Assembly: GCA_027021145.1 (NCBI GenBank)
Contig: JALUUX010000070.1
Location: forward strand, 1-8,668
DNA length: 8,668 nt
Direction of reading: 5' to 3'
From: Candidatus Shapirobacteria bacterium
GTDB taxonomy: Bacteria; Patescibacteriota; Microgenomatia; UBA12405; JAHJSD01
In this document: positions 5,584 through 8,668 of the stretch, one piece after another
Layout: every line of letters starts with the position of its first letter
Position numbering within the stretch: the stretch's first letter is position 1
Notes under the pieces: generated by a model
The model's database searches: none
Told to the model about the DNA's origin: nothing
What the model saw: the letters and a program-made list of their open reading frames with translations, nothing else
Translations under genes and position numbers: made by a program

Positions 5584-5793
5584 ATTTCACTAACCTATCA
5601 ATCGAATATCACCGTGCTAAAATTGGGGGCGATGGGGAAAGAAAGAGATCAAGGCAAAAATTACCAGGAGAAAAATTGAATCATCATCAAGGGAGACTGG
5701 AAAGACGATTCAAAAAAATTAATTATCAAAAGATATGGATTCTAAACACGCTTTGTATTGAGAGTTAATGATTAATAATTTAGTGGCTAAAAT
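5584..5793. other. Intergenic spacer with a broken mini-frame
   Basis: No intact gene is seen. A plus-strand mini-frame runs from ATG 5632 (MGKERDQGKNYQEKN) to a TGA at 5677. It continues in the same frame for 21 more codons, with plausible protein-like content (KGDWKDDSKK), to a TAA at 5743. It might be the remnant of a very small gene with one nonsense change, or chance. No tRNA, repeat or CRISPR structure was recognised in the spacer. Confidence 0.25.
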
Positions 5794-5839
5794 TTGACAT
5801 TACCCTAAAGAACCAATTACTTGTTTTAGTTGAAAGGAG
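5794..5839 (+). promoter_or_regulatory. Candidate promoter and strong ribosome-binding site of the Ppx-NDT gene
   Basis: A perfect TTGACA lies at 5794-5799, but the -10 at the expected distance (TTACTT, 5817-5822) is poor, so the promoter may need an activator. GAAAGGAG ends at 5839, four bases before the ATG. It is the only clear Shine-Dalgarno seen in the window and contrasts with the leaderless-looking upstream genes. Confidence 0.5.
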
Positions 5840-5843
5840 TCAG

Positions 5844-7109
5844 ATGAAAAAAGCAATTCTGATAGATATTGGCTCTTCTACTTCCAAAGTTTATTTCTTC
5901 AACAAAGCCAAAACCCCTAATCTAAAACTAATCTTTCAAAGGAGCATCCCATTTAAAGAAGGGTTTGATCCAGAGGGTGGTATTGCCGAGAATAACAAAA
6001 GAGAGTTGATTGAACTCCTCCTTAGTATCAAAGAGAAAAACCCCGGTGTTGCGATTAAAACCTATGCTACAGCAATTTTTCGCAAGTTAATCCCACCCAC
6101 TAAAACTCGCTTGATTGACGAAATATTCCAAGAAACAGGGGTTTATCTTAACATTATCCCCCATGAACTAGAAAACTTCTATCTAGAAATGGCGCTAGTA
6201 GGAAAAGCCGATATTAACGAAAATGTCCTGCTGATCAATATCGGAGGAGGATCAACAGAATTAGTGGTCATGTATGGCAAAGAGGCAATAGAAAGAAAGA
6301 ATATAGAGGTGGGAGTGGGCACAATTCTTGAAAGATACCCAAAGATAAACCAACCATACTCAGGCGTTTCTCTTGATGAGGTGGTTGATTGGATCACTAA
6401 AAAATTGCCACCATTGGCTAATCGGGCTAAAATCGCTTTTTACACCGGAGGAGAACTGCGTTATATGCAATTGGCTCAATATCCTCTAGAACAAAACTCG
6501 CTTTTTTCTGATCCGGATCATCCCAACATTATTAGTCTCTCGGCCTTCATAAAAAAGAATAAAGAGATATTTACGAAAGTTTCCTTGTCTGAGTTGGAAC
6601 AACTAATGCCCGAGAATCCAAAATGGATGCATGGCGCTCGTGCCTGTTCTGCTCTAGCTCAAGCAATTTGCCAGCGATATGGAATCCAAACTATTATCCC
6701 CTCAAATTCGAACCTCATCAATGGCGTCATCAGGCAAGAATTTAGATATGTTACTATTAGTGGTAGTCTTAGAAAGCATCTAGAATATATCCTTAAAATT
6801 AAAGAAAAACTCGAAAAGAAAGGAACAGTGGTATTAAGCCCTAGGTTTGGTAAGCCGAAAAATCCAAAGGAAGAATTTGTGGTTTTTTATGGAGAAGAGG
6901 GACTCTCTCCCCTTCAGCTTACGCGCCACTATCTTGATTCGATAGCTAAATCAGATGCCCTAATCGTTTGTAGTCCCGAAGGATATGTGGGAGCCTCTGC
7001 TCTTATAGAAATTGGTTATGCCAATGCCCTAGGAAAAAGGATTATTTTCACCGAGAAACCGGCAGAATTCATGTTGAATACATTACCAAGAGAAATAGGA
7101 ATTTTATAA
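5844..7109 (+). CDS. Ppx/GppA-like phosphatase fused to a C-terminal NDT-like domain
   Basis: A 421-residue two-part protein. Residues 1-300 resemble the Ppx/GppA family (polyphosphate or pppGpp hydrolysis): phosphate-1 motif ILIDIGSSTSK (5-15), IIPHELENFYLE (104-115) where the catalytic glutamate is expected (Glu108 or Glu110), phosphate-2 INIGGGSTEL (131-140), TGGELRYMQL (201-210) and GARACSALAQAI...LINGVIRQEF (264-300). The family's DIGGGS aspartate is Asn132 here, so hydrolysis may be weakened or changed. Residues about 301-421 form an NDT-like domain: VTISGSLRKH (303-312), SDALIVCSPEG (370-380) and SALIEIGYANALGKRI (385-400, Glu389 in the nucleophile position). It parallels the stand-alone NDT-like protein encoded at 5113-5547. 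Both domains bind nucleotide-type ligands, so a signal-processing enzyme is plausible, but unproven. The peptidase gene follows after 42 bp. Confidence 0.82.
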   Translation: MKKAILIDIGSSTSKVYFFNKAKTPNLKLIFQRSIPFKEGFDPEGGIAENNKRELIELLLSIKEKNPGVAIKTYATAIFRKLIPPTKTRLIDEIFQETGVYLNIIPHELENFYLEMALVGKADINENVLLINIGGGSTELVVMYGKEAIERKNIEVGVGTILERYPKINQPYSGVSLDEVVDWITKKLPPLANRAKIAFYTGGELRYMQLAQYPLEQNSLFSDPDHPNIISLSAFIKKNKEIFTKVSLSELEQLMPENPKWMHGARACSALAQAICQRYGIQTIIPSNSNLINGVIRQEFRYVTISGSLRKHLEYILKIKEKLEKKGTVVLSPRFGKPKNPKEEFVVFYGEEGLSPLQLTRHYLDSIAKSDALIVCSPEGYVGASALIEIGYANALGKRIIFTEKPAEFMLNTLPREIGIL

Positions 7110-7151
7110 CAGACGCCTAAAAGAGCAAATAGAAGAGATAATTCGCTCATT

Positions 7152-8357
7152 ATGAAAGTTTTTGATCTAATAATCTCTGAATATCTCGACTACTTTTTCA
7201 TCAAAAAAAGATCGCCTGGGTTAATCAGAAAATTAAAACAATTGGCTATCAAGGCAAGGCGAGAGGCAATAGAAAGCTACCAAAAACTAAAACCTCCAAA
7301 GATTGTCCCCCAAGATATCTACATTGAAAATTGGATCAGAGATGTAGTATCGCTCTATCTTGCTTCTAGAACAATCAATCAAACCCGAATTGATAATCCA
7401 CCCCCAGACCTCCAAGCAAGCGTTAAATTCCACTTAGCTTTTCCTCCTCAATTACAAACTGAATTAAGAAAGAGATTCTTTAAGACCGAGCTTAAAAAGC
7501 GTCCCTCAATTTGGCGAAGTTTTCAGCTGCCAGTTAAGGAGCTTGAGAAAAAGTTCAAGGATGTAGTTAAAGAAAAGCAAAAACTTGCTCAAAAAAGAGG
7601 TTTTTCTTCCTATCTTGATTTTTTTCTCTGGCGTTACAAAATTCCGAAATCAGATTATCAGTTATTCACCAATCGAATCGATCAAATAATTGAATTCTTA
7701 AATCAATCCTTGTCTGATATCAAAAGCTTACCAGAGGGTTTCTATTCTAGATTTAATATCCCCTGTTTTCTATGTCTTTCTGCCCAGTTTCCCTTTCGAA
7801 ACTTCTCAGAAGTAATTGACTGGGTGGTAAAACAAAATCCTTACTTGGCTCGCTTTCAAAACAGAATCGATCTTAAGTTCGAATCCAGAGACAGTCAGCT
7901 TCTTTATGTCAAAGAAGCCGATCGTTTTAAGATTATTCTTGATAAAAACATTAATTTTCGCCATCAAGTTTTAGAATTGATTCACGAACTATCCCACCTA
8001 ATCTCTTATTTAGAAAGCTTTAATCAAGGAATCAATCCTCGAGTTAAAGGTTGTTACTGGCGAGAAAAAGAAGCCCTTAGAACCGAATGGAATATTTTAA
8101 GAAATGCTCCTGCCCCCCTTTTCCATGGTCTTTTATCTGAGTTATTGCTAAGCATAAGAGAAGTATTATTTGAGATTGAGCTTTACGCTTATCCCGATCA
8201 GAACTTAAGCCAACTTTATGCCAGAACATTTAATCGTTGTTTTAAGGAGGCAAGACAGAGAAATAATCCCTTGTATCTTTTAGACCGAGGCATCATTTAT
8301 AGTCCTTTTCGTTCGTTATCTCACATCGTTGGGTGTTATGTTTTAATGACTCAATAA
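7152..8357 (+). CDS. Compact M3-like zinc metallopeptidase
   Basis: A 401-residue cytosolic protein with no signal peptide or membrane segment. The zinc motif is HELSH (278-282), with Glu279 as the catalytic base. Glu307 lies 25 residues after the second histidine, the spacing known for M3 enzymes such as neurolysin and thimet oligopeptidase. KLAQKRGFSSYLDFFLW (144-160) resembles the helical region before the active site in M3/M32 peptidases, and SHIVGCYVL (390-398) the C-terminal substrate-binding tyrosine/glycine segment. M3 oligoendopeptidases are usually about 600 residues, so this is a short version, suggesting small peptides or one dedicated substrate. It is probably co-transcribed with the Ppx-NDT gene. 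No strong Shine-Dalgarno is seen; AGAAGAG lies rather far upstream. M32 or an unnamed gluzincin family is the alternative. Confidence 0.72.
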   Translation: MKVFDLIISEYLDYFFIKKRSPGLIRKLKQLAIKARREAIESYQKLKPPKIVPQDIYIENWIRDVVSLYLASRTINQTRIDNPPPDLQASVKFHLAFPPQLQTELRKRFFKTELKKRPSIWRSFQLPVKELEKKFKDVVKEKQKLAQKRGFSSYLDFFLWRYKIPKSDYQLFTNRIDQIIEFLNQSLSDIKSLPEGFYSRFNIPCFLCLSAQFPFRNFSEVIDWVVKQNPYLARFQNRIDLKFESRDSQLLYVKEADRFKIILDKNINFRHQVLELIHELSHLISYLESFNQGINPRVKGCYWREKEALRTEWNILRNAPAPLFHGLLSELLLSIREVLFEIELYAYPDQNLSQLYARTFNRCFKEARQRNNPLYLLDRGIIYSPFRSLSHIVGCYVLMTQ

Positions 8358-8450
8358 TAAAAACGAGGAGGAGGGAAATTTTCTGCTGAAAATAGTGTTC
8401 ATGATTTGAGTGCTATTGCCGCGATATTAACGGTAAAAAGTTTTGCCTGA
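8358..8450. other. Convergent intergenic region
   Basis: It separates two converging genes, where a bidirectional terminator would be expected. Only weak structures are visible: ATTTTC/GAAAAT (8378-8383 with 8388-8393, loop TGCT) and a six-pair stem at 8432-8447 with one wobble. Neither has a clear T-run. Confidence 0.3.
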
Positions 8451-8668
8451 TTAGGGAGGCTCTGAGAAGGAGTCATTTTTTTCCAAGGCGACGAAGAGCT
8501 TAAGAAGAGCTTCTTCGGGAGAAACTCCCTCTTTCTTTACTTTTTTTCCTTTGATATTTAGTTTAACTAAAAATTTACCCCGGTTAGTTGTCAAAACAAG
8601 TTTTCCGCTTAAATAGGCAGGGATGTCATCTATTTTTTCTGGATCAGCGGGGATGAAAGTCTCAACTA
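8451..8668 (-). CDS. C-terminal part of an unrecognised protein, cut by the window edge
   Basis: An open minus-strand frame enters from the right edge and ends at the TAA on 8451-8453, giving 71 residues plus the stop. The visible part runs VETFIPADPEKIDDIPAYLS, then a beta-like stretch (LVLTTNRGKFLVKLNIKGKK), then a helical SPEEALLKLFVALEKN, ending SEPP. The alternating pattern and balanced composition look like real protein, and no other frame here is as long. I do not recognise the family; it converges on the peptidase gene. Confidence 0.6.
   Translation of the reverse strand, partial: VETFIPADPEKIDDIPAYLSGKLVLTTNRGKFLVKLNIKGKKVKKEGVSPEEALLKLFVALEKNDSFSEPP

Noticed and set aside
5677..5679. 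TGA might be recoded as glycine, as in Gracilibacteria/Absconditabacteria.
   Set aside because: None of the recognised genes has an internal TGA, and HEPN ends with TGA in an ATGA overlap, so the standard bacterial code fits.
1..8668. CRISPR arrays, tRNA or rRNA genes.
   Set aside because: No regularly spaced repeats and no tRNA-like cloverleaf or rRNA sequence was recognised by eye; a covariance-model scan could still reveal a cryptic RNA in 5584-5793.

Overview
The window is an AT-rich, tightly packed bacterial segment. Most genes are short, several overlap, and translation signals are often absent or leaderless-looking. The HisRS sequence style, the NTase/HEPN/NDT-type small proteins and the compact layout suggest a member of the Candidate Phyla Radiation (Patescibacteria, possibly Microgenomates). 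That assignment is an impression from sequence style, not a measured phylogeny. TGA appears to be a normal stop codon, ending the HEPN gene inside an ATGA overlap.

Left part (minus strand). Positions 1 to about 371 hold a decayed and rearranged second copy of the operon at 1787-3655: the start of a second Qng1 gene, the tail of an HD gene, the coiled-coil tail of an HTH gene, and a possible middle piece of the HD gene. Within it, 21-156 is a perfect 136-bp copy of 2724-2859, while the sequence on both sides is clearly diverged. Next comes hisS (443-1708), a complete histidyl-tRNA synthetase with a TATAAT seven bases before its ATG. The intact three-gene operon follows: an XRE-type HTH regulator, an HDDC2/YfbR-type HD 5'-nucleotidase, and the queuosine 5'-phosphate glycosylase Qng1 (DUF2419). 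The last two overlap by 20 bp. Their products suggest controlled nucleotide/queuosine salvage.

Middle part (plus strand), divergent from the HTH gene. A near-consensus promoter (TTGACA-N17-TATTAT) drives three tightly coupled genes: a protein with two nucleotidyltransferase (NTase) domains, a HEPN protein with an R-x4-H putative RNase motif, and a small nucleoside-2-deoxyribosyltransferase (NDT)-like protein. This is a HEPN/MNT toxin-antitoxin-like module with unusual additions.

Right part (plus strand). After a 296-bp spacer come a protein joining a Ppx/GppA-type phosphatase domain to a second NDT-like domain, then a compact M3-like zinc metallopeptidase 42 bp downstream. The window ends in the C-terminal part of an unrecognised minus-strand gene.

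The candidate new system is 3338-8357. It groups a regulator, two nucleotide/nucleoside hydrolases, a tandem-NTase/HEPN pair, two NDT-like domains, a Ppx-like domain and a peptidase. This is a concentration of nucleotide-handling enzymes with toxin-antitoxin or defence flavour. That the parts act as one system is inference; the individual domain calls rest on motifs visible in the sequence.
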